A stretch of 64,000 nt of DNA from Acanthosepion esculentum. Taxonomy: Eukaryota; Mollusca; Cephalopoda; Sepiida; Sepiidae. Position 1 is the first letter of the stretch, and each line of letters opens with the position of its first letter. The notes beneath the pieces are model-generated. The model worked only from the letters and a program-made list of their open reading frames with translations. It was not told the origin of the DNA and ran no database searches. A program made the translations under genes and the position numbers. Positions 31,153-42,789 of this stretch are shown here, piece after piece. The stretch is from NCBI GenBank assembly GCA_964036315.1, contig OZ038510.1, positions 81,859,980 to 81,923,979 of the forward strand. Direction: 5' to 3'.

Positions 31153-34100
31153 ATGCCTTTTTCAGTGGAAAATTTTTTAAGTTTAGCCGATCTGGGCGAA
31201 GTATTTAAAAATTTACGAAAATTGGAATTAGTACAAATTGCTGAATATTTCGGTTTAAATACAAACCTAACCATGAAAAAAGCGGAAATAAAAAATATTG
31301 TAGCTACAGAATTAATTGAAAAAGAGTTTTTAGACTCGGGTAATATTGTTAGAGATGACCAAAGTAGTCTACATCTCAAATTAGAAATGAAAAAATTGGA
31401 GCTAGAAAAAGAAAGAATAGAACTAGAAAAAGAAAAAATAGAGTTAGAAAAATTAAAAATACGAGAAAATCGGAATCAGAATTCTGATAATTTTTCCTTA
31501 AAGACGTTTGATATAGGTAGATATATAAAACTAGTGCCTACATTTTTCGAAAAAACAGTGGAAAAGTATTTCCCTCATTTTGAAAAAATTGCTGTAAATT
31601 TAGGATGGCCTTATGAGATCTGGGCAACACTTTTACAGACGGTTTTGGTCGGCAGAGCTGCCGATATTTACTCGGCACTCAGTATTGAAGATGCCTCAGA
31701 TTATGAAAAAATAAAAAATGCGATACTAAACGCATATGAATTAGTACCGGAGGCATATAGGCAGAAATTCAGAAAATATAAGAAATTCGAACGGCAGACT
31801 TATGTCGAGTTCGCTAGGGAAAAAGAGGACCTTTTTGATAGATGGGTTAGGGCGAAGAAAATAGATGACTATGAAAAATTACGACAGCTTATTCTTATTG
31901 AAGAATTTAAGCAATGTGTTCCAAACGAGACTCGAATGTATCTCGAGGATAAAAATATAAACACTATTAACGAAGCCGCAGTAATGGCTGATACGCATAG
32001 GCTAACGCATAGGAGTTTTGAAAAAATTAATATAGCCGAAAACCAGTCAGGTTTTACACAACAAAACTTGTCTGAATCCCACCCTAATGTATATCATAGA
32101 AAATATACACAAAAGAAAATAAGAGATACACAAAAGAGTTTTGTCCCAACGGAATCGAAAATCTTCTGTGCATACTGCAAGAAGGATAACCATATCATAT
32201 CCGACTGCAGAATCTTAAAAAGAAAACGAGAAGAAAATAACTCTTTTCAACCTCATGCTTTTACTCAGCAAATTAAAAATCATTCCTCTCCTCAGCTTTT
32301 CTCAAAAGTAGGTGATGACGAAAACACCGAAAACGCCTGTATAAAAAATTATAGACCCTTTTTATCCCAAGGCTTCGTTTACAGCAGCAACCCCGATGAA
32401 GCTAAGCCTGTCAAAATCTTGCGAGACACCGGGGCGTCTCAAACCTTACTGTTAGAAAGGGTACTTAAATTATCGGAATCGACCTTCACCGGCGATTTTG
32501 TTTTGTTACAAGGCGTGGAGTTAGGAGTAATTAAGGTCCCCCTTCACAAAATTTATATAAAATCAGAATTGGTGAATGGTCCTGTCATAGTCGGTGTACG
32601 ACCAACCCTACCAGTTAAAGGTGTCTCCTTACTGTTAGGCAACGATTTAGCAGGTGACAGGGTAATAGCAGAACCAATTGTCTGCGATAAGATAGAAAAA
32701 AGTAAAGAATCGTTGGTTGAAGAAGACAGAGACTTATACCCTGATTGTGCGATTACTAGGGCGAGAGCCAAGAAACAAATTTCAGAAAGTGATGACTTAG
32801 CAACAGATGGTCTGTTACAATTAAATAAAACATTTATATCACATAATAATAATCCTCCTCAGAAGGAAAATAACACAAGAAAAAAGAAAAGAATTTGCCA
32901 CATTAATATGTTAAAAAGTTATATTGACAGAAATGATCTTAGTAATATTAAGCCAATCTCAACCTTAACAAACATTAATATTACAAATCAATCTGAAAAT
33001 GATATAGACAAGGAGGAAGATGTAGTTTTTAGGGAGAAGGACATGGGTCAAGATAGCCATTTAAAAAACTCGGAAATCCTTTCTAATTTAAATGTAAAAT
33101 TTGAACATTTATCAAATGAAAAAAGACAAGAAATTCATGATTTGGTCAGTGATTTCAAAAATCTTTTTCCTGATGTTCCTGAAAAAACGACAGTTGCTGT
33201 ACACGATGTTTTAGTTGGAGAGGAAAAACCCATCAAACAACATTTTTACCGGGTAAATTCAATCAAGCTGCAGCAGTTGAGAGCAGAAGTGAAATATATG
33301 CTGGATAATGACATCATCGAACCAAGCCAAAGTCAGTGGAGTTCTCCTTGTATTCTGGTACCAAAACCGGATGGTACTTACAGATTCGTGACCGACTTCC
33401 GGAAAGTAAATGCAGTAACTAAAAGTGATTCTTTTCCAATTCCTAGAATTGATGACTGCATCGACAATCTTGGAAAGGCAAAATATGTCAGTAAATTTGA
33501 TCTGATGAAAGGTTACTGGCAAGTACCCTTAACTGACAATGCCAAAGAAATTTCAGCCTTTGTGACTCCGGATGGTTTATACCAATATAAAGTTATGGCG
33601 TTTGGGATGAAAAATGCACCGGCAACCTTTCAAAGGATGATGCATTCCCTTCTGCATAATATTCAGGGATGTGAAGTCTATATAGATGATGTAATTGTTT
33701 ACAGCATGACCTGGGATGAACATTTACACATCATCAGAAAATTTTTTCAGAAGCTTGAAGAAGCAAACCTATGTGTGAACCTAAGCAAGAGTGAATTCTG
33801 TTGTGCAAAAGTAAACTATTTAGGTCACACTGTTGGACAAGGACAGGTTAAGCCTATCACAGCAAAAGTGGATGCCATCTTGAAGTACCCTATTCCAACA
33901 AATAAAAAACAATTAATGAGATTTCTCGGTATGGCAGGATTCTACCGAAAATTTTGTAAAAATTTCTCATCTATAGCAAGTCCTCTCACCGACCTCCTGA
34001 AGAAGAACGTAAAATACAAATGGAGTGAAGCCTGTGATGGGGCTTTCAACAAAATCAAGTCAACACTCATTGGTGGCCCGGCTCTTGCAACTCCTGTTTT

Positions 34101-34482
34101 TTCAAAACAGTTCAAACTGCAAATTGATGCCAGTGATGTCGGAATGGGTGGTGTTTTAATTCAAGAAGACGATGAAGGTATTGATAGAGCCATTGGATAT
34201 TTTTCAAAAAAGTTAAACACCTGCCAGAAGAATTATTCTACCATTGAAAAAGAATGCTTGGCGGTGTTATCAACTCTACAACATTTTGACTTTTATCTTA
34301 ATGTTACTGTTTCTCCTGTTCTGGTCTATACCGACCACAATCCACTAACTTTCCTTCAAAAAATGGCGAATAAAAATCAAAGACTGACAAGATGGAGTCT
34401 TCTCCTACAAGAATATGATATCATTGTAGTACATATTAAAGGAAAGAACAATGTCATTGCAGACGCTTTATCGAGGATATAA
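31153..34482 (+). CDS. Gag-protease-RT-RNase H polyprotein lacking integrase (Gmr1-like)
   Basis: A 1109-residue uninterrupted frame. In order: N-terminal region; charged coiled coil at about 73-107; SCAN-like Gag capsid domain about 125-285; CCHC knuckle C339-C352 (C-x2-C-x4-H-x4-C); aspartic protease with DTGA at 425-428; an integrase C-terminal remnant ICHINMLKSYIDR at 581-593; RT from about 695, with catalytic D783 and YIDD at 843-846; RNase H with D992, E1032 and D1061, ending ADALSR. In Gmr1-type elements integrase lies between protease and RT and the frame ends with RNase H, as here. The integrase zinc finger and DDE core are absent: only about 150 residues separate protease from RT. 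No stop or frameshift was found. Confidence 0.93.
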   Translation: MPFSVENFLSLADLGEVFKNLRKLELVQIAEYFGLNTNLTMKKAEIKNIVATELIEKEFLDSGNIVRDDQSSLHLKLEMKKLELEKERIELEKEKIELEKLKIRENRNQNSDNFSLKTFDIGRYIKLVPTFFEKTVEKYFPHFEKIAVNLGWPYEIWATLLQTVLVGRAADIYSALSIEDASDYEKIKNAILNAYELVPEAYRQKFRKYKKFERQTYVEFAREKEDLFDRWVRAKKIDDYEKLRQLILIEEFKQCVPNETRMYLEDKNINTINEAAVMADTHRLTHRSFEKINIAENQSGFTQQNLSESHPNVYHRKYTQKKIRDTQKSFVPTESKIFCAYCKKDNHIISDCRILKRKREENNSFQPHAFTQQIKNHSSPQLFSKVGDDENTENACIKNYRPFLSQGFVYSSNPDEAKPVKILRDTGASQTLLLERVLKLSESTFTGDFVLLQGVELGVIKVPLHKIYIKSELVNGPVIVGVRPTLPVKGVSLLLGNDLAGDRVIAEPIVCDKIEKSKESLVEEDRDLYPDCAITRARAKKQISESDDLATDGLLQLNKTFISHNNNPPQKENNTRKKKRICHINMLKSYIDRNDLSNIKPISTLTNINITNQSENDIDKEEDVVFREKDMGQDSHLKNSEILSNLNVKFEHLSNEKRQEIHDLVSDFKNLFPDVPEKTTVAVHDVLVGEEKPIKQHFYRVNSIKLQQLRAEVKYMLDNDIIEPSQSQWSSPCILVPKPDGTYRFVTDFRKVNAVTKSDSFPIPRIDDCIDNLGKAKYVSKFDLMKGYWQVPLTDNAKEISAFVTPDGLYQYKVMAFGMKNAPATFQRMMHSLLHNIQGCEVYIDDVIVYSMTWDEHLHIIRKFFQKLEEANLCVNLSKSEFCCAKVNYLGHTVGQGQVKPITAKVDAILKYPIPTNKKQLMRFLGMAGFYRKFCKNFSSIASPLTDLLKKNVKYKWSEACDGAFNKIKSTLIGGPALATPVFSKQFKLQIDASDVGMGGVLIQEDDEGIDRAIGYFSKKLNTCQKNYSTIEKECLAVLSTLQHFDFYLNVTVSPVLVYTDHNPLTFLQKMANKNQRLTRWSLLLQEYDIIVVHIKGKNNVIADALSRI

Positions 34483-34596
34483 AATTATGATTTTATAGTG
34501 AGAAAAGAATATTCATTGCAACAAAAAAAAAAAAATGAATAACTTAGACTGATTTTCTCTTGAAAGTTTTTCATTGTCATTTCAAAACTTTACTCT

Positions 34597-34608
34597 AAAG
34601 GGGGGAGG
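34597..34608 (+). promoter_or_regulatory. Polypurine tract
   Basis: AAAGGGGGGAGG directly before the TG of the 3' LTR, the expected plus-strand primer position. Confidence 0.85.
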
Positions 34609-35354
34609 TGTTACGAGGAAGCATTTCTATAAAAAGTGTTATTTAAAGTAATTAAAATAGTTTAAATGTACAATAGGCCACTCTAGATTGTCCCAGTAAT
34701 AAAATCCCAAAAGTTTTAATTCACTAAATAGCTTCGATCAGTAAATAGCTTTTGGAACATTCTAGAAAAATCGAGAACGCTTTAGAAGGTCCCAGAAAAT
34801 TCTACCTAGTTGTTTCGGTCCCCTATAAATAGGTTTTTCAAAGGCACCCAGACAGTTTGTAAGTTGCTGTCGCCAAGCTAACTCCGGTAGATTCACGGAT
34901 TCAAAGTCCAACCGTAAGAATCCTTCTACAATTTCTCCAGCCACGGAACGTCTGCATGAAACCCTCCTGGGACCAGTGGTAAATAGATATTTTGAACTTT
35001 TCATTGACCAAAGAATGTTATTTTAATATTGTCTTTGAATTCTTGTAAAAATTGAGTGGTCTGTTTAAAACTTAGCGGTTGTCCATTCCAAAAAGGTAAC
35101 TACCTTCCTTCTTCCTCGTGAACTCCTTACCTGACCCCGTATTTGACCTTCTCGGTTCCTGCCTTAGGCAAAAGATAGTAGTTTCCTAAAATCCATTATG
35201 TTAGCTTTTGTATTCATGTTTGTTAACTGTTAATTTTTATGTTGTTAATGTAAATAAATTGTCTCATTACCAATAATCACACTTCAGGTTTTTATATTTT
35301 TTTGTTACCACCACGTGTGCGAAACATATTGTCTATCTTATCGCACGTGAGCGT

Positions 35355-35358
<4 letters not shown>
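34609..35358 (+). mobile_element. 3' LTR of Gmr1-like element
   Basis: 750 bp, with the same ends and the same 80-codon minus-strand frame (34762-35004) as the 5' LTR. No differences found by eye, so the insertion is recent. It is followed by (AT)n. Confidence 0.95.
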
Positions 35359-35403
<45 letters not shown>

Positions 35404-35420
35404 TGATTATTATTATATAT

Positions 35421-35610
35421 AGAAAAGTTACTTAACTGTAAATGTCAATTTATTGATATTGTTTCCCGACGTCGAAGTTTCTTGGAAGTATTCATTCTTC
35501 AAGGGTTTTTTTGCTTGAATAAGTTTTGAAGAATGATAATTCCAAGAAAATTCGGAGTCGGGGAAACAACATGAGAAATTGATATTTACAGTTAAGTAAT
35601 TTTTCTGTTT
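35421..35610. mobile_element. 190-bp near-palindromic element
   Basis: The left arm starts AGAAAAGTTACTTAACTGTA and the right arm ends with its near complement, TACAGTTAAGTAATTTTTCT. Arms of about 85 bases are separated by about 18 bases. The internal TTCTTGGAAGTATTCATTCT pairs with AGAATGATAATTCCAAGAAA. No coding capacity. Confidence 0.85.
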
Positions 35611-35819
35611 ATAATATTATCAATGTTCTATTTTTAATATTAATATTATGTTAATACTGTTAATATTGAGTAATACATATATATATATATATATATATAT
35701 AGATATATAGATATATATATGCACAGATTTTTCTTACAGCCACACCAAGATAAGATAACTTTAAGGAAAAGGATCATATTATTTATTAAAATAGATACAA
35801 AAGTATATCGTTTAAGAAA

Positions 35820-36930
35820 AAGATTTTAGGCGCCTTTCGTCCGACACTTCCTCACAAACAGATATCGTCGGCAATATAAAACAGAAATGCTGATAAGAAA
35901 AAATATTATCAACAACTGTTATTAAAAAATAAATTACCCAATAATCATATAAGGTGGGGGGAGAAAAATAACCCTTACTAAATATGTTTCCAGTCAGGCA
36001 GTAGTTTCCCCGAATAGGGACAACCTATATTTTATCTCCCGTTGTCTACGCAGGTCACGACGTTCCATATTAATAATAATAGACTCCAAGATGTCTAAGT
36101 AGAGTCTCATTCTAGCCCTGTGTATGATAGAAAAAAAATCAGGAGAATAGCTCGTCCTGCATACGACAGAATTTAATAGGTGCTCACCAATCTCAGACAC
36201 GTGAGTTTGCGAACACCCAGATGTAATAGGCTCATGTCTTCGTACATTGCCCAGAACATGCTGGGCGATCCTTACCTCTAACCATTGGATGGTCTTGCCC
36301 ACATAGTCGATCTCACATCGACATTTATATTGATATATAACTAAATTTTGTTGATTGGTAAGCAAGACATCCTTACGGAGATGGGGGGAAGTCTTTCTTG
36401 TAGTAAAAATACTTCGGACAGTAACAGCCTTAAAACACCGTTTAATTGAATTAGCAATTCTGTCCGCATATGTTTGACCTCCGGTACAGATCTACAGGAG
36501 TTTCATATAAAGAGGACACTTAGAGGGGCCATATCTCTTAGATTCGTTGGACTTATTGATCTTTTGTCCAATGGTAGCTGTCAACACACATTCAGGGTAA
36601 CCATTCATTAATAAAAGTTGATTGATACTCTTCAGCTCGGCATCGAGTTTACATTCAGAGCACAACATCAATGCACGGTGAGTAAAAGTCCTAATAAAAA
36701 TAATCTTCCTGGATCTGGGTGCAAAAAAATCCCAAGTTAAGTAATGACCAGAAAAAGTGGGTTTACGATAAACACAGGTAAGAAAAACTACAGGTGTGCT
36801 CTCCACCAGTACATCCAAGAAAGGAAGCTGATTATTCTATTCTATCTCTATTTTATATTTTAGTTAGGGATGGAGATTATTAAGCTGAGAGAAAAACCCT
36901 TCAGCTTTACCTAAAGATGAAAAAAAGGGG
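35820..36930 (-). mobile_element. Penelope-like element remnant (RT C-terminus and GIY-YIG)
   Basis: The minus strand encodes, from 36930 down, EGFFSQLNNLHP, then FLDVLVESTPVVFLTCVYRK and SGHYLTWDFFAPRSRK, then HRALMLCSECKLDAELKSIN: the distal part of a Penelope-type reverse transcriptase. After a frame change near 36490 comes RIANSIKRCFKAVTVRSIFT and VIYQYKCRCEIDYVGKT, the GIY-YIG nuclease core found only in Penelope-like elements among retroelements. The nuclease arginine and histidine follow in WLEVRIAQH. The fingers and palm of RT are missing and a stop breaks the upstream part. A degraded hammerhead-like segment (GTGAGGAAGTGTCGGACGAA) lies downstream at 35838-35857. Confidence 0.9.
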
Positions 36931-37040
36931 GAAGGTGTCATGTACATAGCAGAAGTAGTAATAATACGCCTAAAATCTTTCTTAAACGAGATACATTTGT
37001 TTCTTTTAATAATAAGTAATATGATTCTTTTTCTTTAAAG

Positions 37041-37042
<2 letters not shown>

Positions 37043-37100
<58 letters not shown>
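37043..37100. repeat. (TA)n microsatellite
   Basis: TA run. Confidence 0.95.
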
Positions 37101-37102
<2 letters not shown>

Positions 37103-37211
37103 TCAATTAATTTATAATATTAATGCTCTGTAAATTTACATTGAACACTATTGTGTAAAAATAAAAATATCTATAAGAACACCGGATTTTATATCTTCCT
37201 GTTCTTTCTTT

Positions 37212-37213
<2 letters not shown>

Positions 37214-37281
<68 letters not shown>
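37214..37281. repeat. (TA)n(TG)n microsatellite
   Basis: TA run ending in GTGTGTG. Confidence 0.95.
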
Positions 37282-37309
37282 CTGATCAGCACAGCTGAAG
37301 ACGAATCTC

Positions 37310-37680
37310 CAACTGCAGGATATAATATCAACCGCCACATGCGGTCAGATGTGGCACAAGACCGAGTATAATGTGGGATATCCGAGCCCGTAGGCTCGGC
37401 CAAAAATTCCCCGTGACACCGTATAAAACGGGGTCGGTTAGCTGTTTCCCGAGACGTGATTCTGTCCTTCGACATAACATCGTCTGACTATCCTCCCTAT
37501 TCGGAGACAGAAAGTTTGACCTTCACAGCAGACCAACGTACAGTATTTTCTACTGTATACCCATTATCGTCCGCAGCTATGATACAACACATAATAACAC
37601 TCAGTCGCGCCTTGTTGGCATTATTGCCTTGCTTGGCGTGAAATGAGACTGTGAGAAAGAAAGAGAGGGAGAGAGGTTGC
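37310..37680. repeat. Dispersed repeat R8 copy
   Basis: Carries GGCACAAGACCGAGTATAAT and CCGAGCCCGTAGGCTCGGCC, shared with 8215-8450. Then GACAGAAAGTTTGAC parallels the copy's GGCAGAGAGTTTGACAG. Function unknown. Confidence 0.7.
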
Positions 37681-37828
37681 ATAAACACGCCTGTGACCAA
37701 GAGGACTCAAACCGTTAGGGGAGTCTTGCATTATCAGCAGTAGAAGTCACTGTTTAAAAATTCGAGCTTTCTCTCCAAAGTGCTCAACCCAATTAATTTT
37801 TCGGAGGCATATTATCGTCATCCACAGA

Positions 37829-38890
<1,062 letters not shown>

Positions 38891-38892
38891 AG

Positions 38893-39545
38893 GGGCACTC
38901 CGATGTAGTGCAGTCTCGCTAGATCAATTATGACTGACTAGTGAGTTCGATCCTCACTGGGTGCCCCATACTTTCGGCTTCGTGCCACATCTAAGCGAAG
39001 ATTAGAAAATAATAGGACACCTCGATGTTGTGTAATGGTAATCAGGTTTGTCTAGCTAGAACAATTACGAGTGAGTAGTGAGTTCGATCCTCACTGGGTG
39101 CCCATACTTTTGGCCTTGTGCCATATCTAAGTTAAGCTTAGAAAATAATAGGGCACCTCGATGCTGAGTAATGGTTAGCAGGCTTGTCTAGCTAGAACAA
39201 TTACGAGTGAGTAGTTAGTTCGATCCTCACTGGGTGCCCCTACTTTTGGCCTTGTGCCATATCTAAGCTACCCTTGGAAAATCAATATAAGTAGGATACT
39301 TTGACGTGGCGTAATGGTTAGCCAGCCTGTCTTGCTCGGTCTGTTACGACTGGGTAGTGAGTTCGATTCACACAGGGAACCCCATACTGTCGACCTTGTG
39401 TCACATCTAAGCTACGCCTACGAAAAATCATTACGCGTGGTGTAATGATTAGCAAGCTTGTCTCGATAGATCGATTACAACTGAATAGTGAGTTCGATCG
39501 TCACTGGGTGCTCCACACTTTCGGCCTTGTGTCACACTTAGAAAA
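38893..39545 (+). mobile_element. Five tandem tRNA-derived SINE monomers (family T1)
   Basis: Units start near 38893, 39018, 39150, 39293 and 39434. A typical unit has A-box-like GTGTAATGGTTAGCA, B-box GTTCGATCCTC inside a 5-bp T-stem (GTGAG/CTCAC), and an acceptor-like pair GGGCACC/GGGTGCCC. The body CTTTCGGCCTTGTGCCACAT and the tail AGCTTAGAAAATAATA follow. Unit length of about 125-143 bases and head-to-tail order suggest a tandem multimer. The central anticodon region does not form a clear arm. Confidence 0.9.
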
Positions 39546-39789
39546 TCAACGTCCTACAAGAGTAGGTATTCTTGAAGGCAATAAAATAAAGGAAGCTGTG
39601 GATAATCGTGTATGCTCTAGTCGTGAATGAATATTGAAACGACAAAGAGAGCGAGTTTCTCGTGTACAACATGCTCAGTGGACGATGAACGTCTTTACCA
39701 TCTGAGCTACGGCGTGCAACGTGTAGATGTGTGTAGGTGGCATTGTTCGTAGTTGGCTTCCCTATAATTTTCTTCAGCCCCCATCATCA

Positions 39790-40235
39790 GCCAGTGGCGA
39801 TCAATCCTCAATCAGACTGTAATAACACTTGGGAGCTGGCAGAGGTTGGAGAAATGTTTACTACGGTAAGCAGACCTCTTTTCTCCTCTTGTTTCTCGAC
39901 AAACTTGTCTTGTTTGCCCCCCCCCCAACCCCCCGCGCATCTTGTTAGCCGCCTCCTACATTTTAGTTGTTTACTTTCTCCTTTATCCTCCGTTCCTCTG
40001 CTCGCCACTAATGGCCACTTTCTTTTCTTCTCGCGTCTTTTCAACCTTTTTCTTTCTCCCCTCGTTTTTGTTACTCACCCGAGGCACTTGCTACATAATT
40101 CTGTCACAATATTATCGCAACTTCTCCCTTGTGATTCTATTTGATCATCACTGTTTGCCTCTCACAATTTCCCTGGAAATCGACTCAGAACTGCGTACGC
40201 TGATATTAAACAGGTGTCCTGAACGACAAGGCGAA
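39790..40235 (+). repeat. Dispersed repeat R40, copy 1
   Basis: Shares with 41840-42110 the phrases TTCTGTCACAATATTATCGC / TTCTCATAATATTATTGCAA and TCAGAACTGCGTACGCTGAT / TCAGAATTACGTACACTAAT, each followed by GGTGTCC. Broken frames cross it (39737-40144, 39942-40268). A GTAAGC at 39864 is donor-like, but no exon support was found. Confidence 0.6.
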
Positions 40236-40410
40236 ATCGTTTCGCTGGGTTCTGTTTTGCCAATATAGCTCAGGATTAAGAACGTAAGACAAAATAATTT
40301 ACGGTCTATCTCTACGTTTACAAGAGCCAGAACTAGCCTCAAACGGAGCACCGTAGACACATACGGGCAGGAGCTGACTATTCTTCACTTTTCAACGTCT
40401 CCACGTCCTT

Positions 40411-40760
40411 TTGGGTGATAAATTATTTTCCACCCTACAACCCGTTTTGCACAGACGAGATGTCGCAAGTCTGTTGCTGCTTTATCGCTATTTGTATGGA
40501 CATTATTCAGACGATCTACACTCCTTAGTTTTGCCATTTCTAACCTTCACGGTTAAGACCCGCCATGCCACACCCACTCGAACCACTCTCATTCCCTTCG
40601 TATTGGTGAGATGTAAGGTCCACTCGAGCAGATTCTTCCCACAAACCGCTGCTTTGTGGAAGCGACTCCCAAGAGGATGCTTCCCCGATCCCTATAACCC
40701 TAACCTGTCCAAGTCTAGGGTTAACCGTTACCTTTCTTACATATCCGCATAAACTGTTCC
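40411..40760 (+). mobile_element. LINE 3' end, Jockey-like family
   Basis: A 113-codon frame encodes VLHRRDVASLLLLYRYLYG, then a leucine/proline stretch, TRHATPTRTTLIPF, SSRFFPQTAALWKRLPRGCF and SRVNRYLS. This is the standard C-terminal tail of Jockey-like reverse transcriptases, from a lineage distinct from family J above. The frame starts inside the domain and ends at the natural stop. Confidence 0.8.
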
Positions 40761-40779
40761 TTTTACTCTTTAGCCCTCT

Positions 40780-41835
40780 AACTCGATTGGCTCCCAGGCC
40801 TTGTACAAGGTTGTTGAAACTTGACTAATGCATGGAATAATAATGCAACACAAAATGTACTTAGAACAAAATGTATTGAAACAAGAAAGTGTACACAATA
40901 TTTACATATAGTCTTTCGTATATTCCTGGGAAGACCGTTCCTGGAGAATGTGTTGACTAAGTCGCAGTCGGGCAGAGTCTCTAGTTGAATCTCTTGATTC
41001 GCCTCTCCTGTCTTCCCGGTACCAACCATATTTATATAGTCGGTACTCCACTATGCAAATTAGGTGGATCCTACCACGACAAAGGAGAACCTCATTGTAA
41101 AAACAAATAAAAAAATAGAGTTATTTATTACGAGAAACAGAACATATTTCATATCTAGGATGGAGTTCAGGGTAAATTAGATTCATGACTTTTCCAAAGA
41201 CATTATTTTTAAGCAAATATTACTGATTATTATTATTATTATTATTGATTTCAGTCTCAGTCAAAATTCGGCTGTTTGTGGATTTTATTTTCTATTGAGA
41301 AAAAAAAAGAATAATCCTCCTCAGATTATTTTGTAATGTTAACGAATATTCGTTGTCACTTTCGTAAATGCTCGTTGTAGTAGAGACTTTGTAATCGCAG
41401 ATACAACTATAGTAACGCCGTTGAACAATACTGTCAGACGCCTTCGAATATCACTCGCGCTAATAGTACCTGCTCTATAATACTAGCTCGAATAGTAATC
41501 CGTATAGTGATCCTAATAGAGAAATAGTATAGTGAATAGAGTAGAGAATAGCGGTCCGAATAATAGAGGATACAAGAGAAATGATGATCCGAACAGTAAT
41601 AGAGGATAGGCTAGAAATGACGACCAATTAGACATACGCTACCTCCCATATATGCGTTTCCTCTATGGTCACTTTGTCTACTTAATTCAATGATATGTGT
41701 TTGCTCACTGGCGATCTATATTCAAACTCAAGGGTTAGCAGAGACACTTTATTCCTATAAAAATACATTACTTATTCTTGGAAAACTTTTCCACCCAGAT
41801 CATCTGTGTTACCGGTAGTCTACGGAAAACAAGTA
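40780..41835. other. Unassigned sequence
   Basis: Includes a short (ATT)n at 41227-41245 and an imperfect AATAGTATAGTGAATAGAG-type repeat at 41470-41600. No gene recognised. Confidence 0.45.
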
Positions 41836-41839
41836 ATTC

Positions 41840-42110
41840 GAAACCATCCGCCTCCTGGTTTTTTAAATTTTTCTTTTATTACCGGTCTTCCTGGTGCCTC
41901 TTTCCTTTCTTTTCGATTCTATTAATCTTTCTTTCTAGCCGTCTTTTTGTTTTTCAGTCAGGACACTTTCTATACAATGTTCTCATAATATTATTGCAAC
42001 TTTTCACTGACAATTCATATTCGATCTTCAGCCTTTACTTCAGAGTTTCGCCTGCTATCAACTCAGAATTACGTACACTAATATTAAATGGGTGTCCAGA
42101 TTGACTAGTT
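41840..42110 (+). repeat. Dispersed repeat R40, copy 2
   Basis: Second copy of the element at 39790-40235. It ends at GGGTGTCCAGATTG, next to a 5S-like scrap. Confidence 0.6.
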
Positions 42111-42129
42111 TCTGCTTTCTGCTTACTCC

Positions 42130-42205
42130 CATACACGTTGATAGACTGGTTCTCATACGAACACCAAAGTTAAGTCTGCTCATCATGTAGATGGGTAACC
42201 TGGCG
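42130..42205 (+). pseudogene. 5S rRNA-like fragment
   Basis: GGTTCTCATACGAACACCAA followed by AGTTAAG and GTAGATGGGTAACC matches positions within the 5S-like units at 1180-1560 and 62404-62801, with an internal deletion. Confidence 0.6.
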
Positions 42206-42590
42206 GAGGTGGTATCTCCATGTAAGGAGATTCCGCGTAGGACCAAATTCGCCTGCAACTTGCGAAGGATTGGATCCAACGCAGAAGGTAGAGCAAAGGC
42301 GAAAGTGGAAAACCTTGACGAATGCAGCATGACAATACGAAAGTTTCCGATCATACTCCATTCACTTCTACCAGCACACATGGGGACGCATACAGAATTC
42401 GGATCCAGGTACGAAAATACGGTCCGAAACCAGCGGCTGAAAGGACAACCTCCAGAAATTGATGGTTAACCTTATCGGATGCCTTGGACTGATGTAAATT
42501 GATCAGCGCGTCTTTACTGTCGACATGCTCGATGATCAAGCGTACCAAATAAAGGTTGTCCTAAATGGACTACCCTTCACAGCACAAGAC
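42206..42590 (-). mobile_element. LINE RT fragment (L1/Tx1-like)
   Basis: The minus strand encodes LINLHQSKASDKVNHQFLEV, LSAAGFGPYFRTWIRILYAS and VLVEVNGV, then in another frame ILRKLQANLVLRGIS. This is RT palm sequence: the D of the first catalytic motif (QSKAFD in relatives) reads SKASD here, and the segment before the YxDD motif is followed by PIYMM instead. Frameshifted and dead. The motif style is that of L1/Tx1 elements. Confidence 0.7.
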
Positions 42591-42789
42591 TTTTCAGAGC
42601 CAATCAGACTAGACAAGACAGCCTGCCAACGGGCGGGTAAGATCTTGGCTAAATCTTCAATTCTGTAGCCGAAAGTTATCTACCCGAAAGGCCGAAAGTT
42701 ATCTACCCCATTCCCAATTTTCTTGTTTTTGCGTAGAAATTTTGATCACACCACTGGTGAAGCGTTGAGGTATAGACCCAGGGTGAAGC

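Noticed and set aside
34483..34608. Hidden integrase downstream of RNase H in the gypsy element
   Set aside because: Only 114 bases lie between the stop codon and the polypurine tract, too few for an integrase.
38893..39545. Cluster of functional tRNA genes
   Set aside because: A and B boxes exist, but no proper anticodon arm forms and a long shared body follows each unit, as in SINEs.
39737..40144. Possible host exon with a GTAAGC donor at 39864
   Set aside because: The region is a repeat shared with 41840-42110, the frame has no domain, and no acceptor or partner exon is visible.
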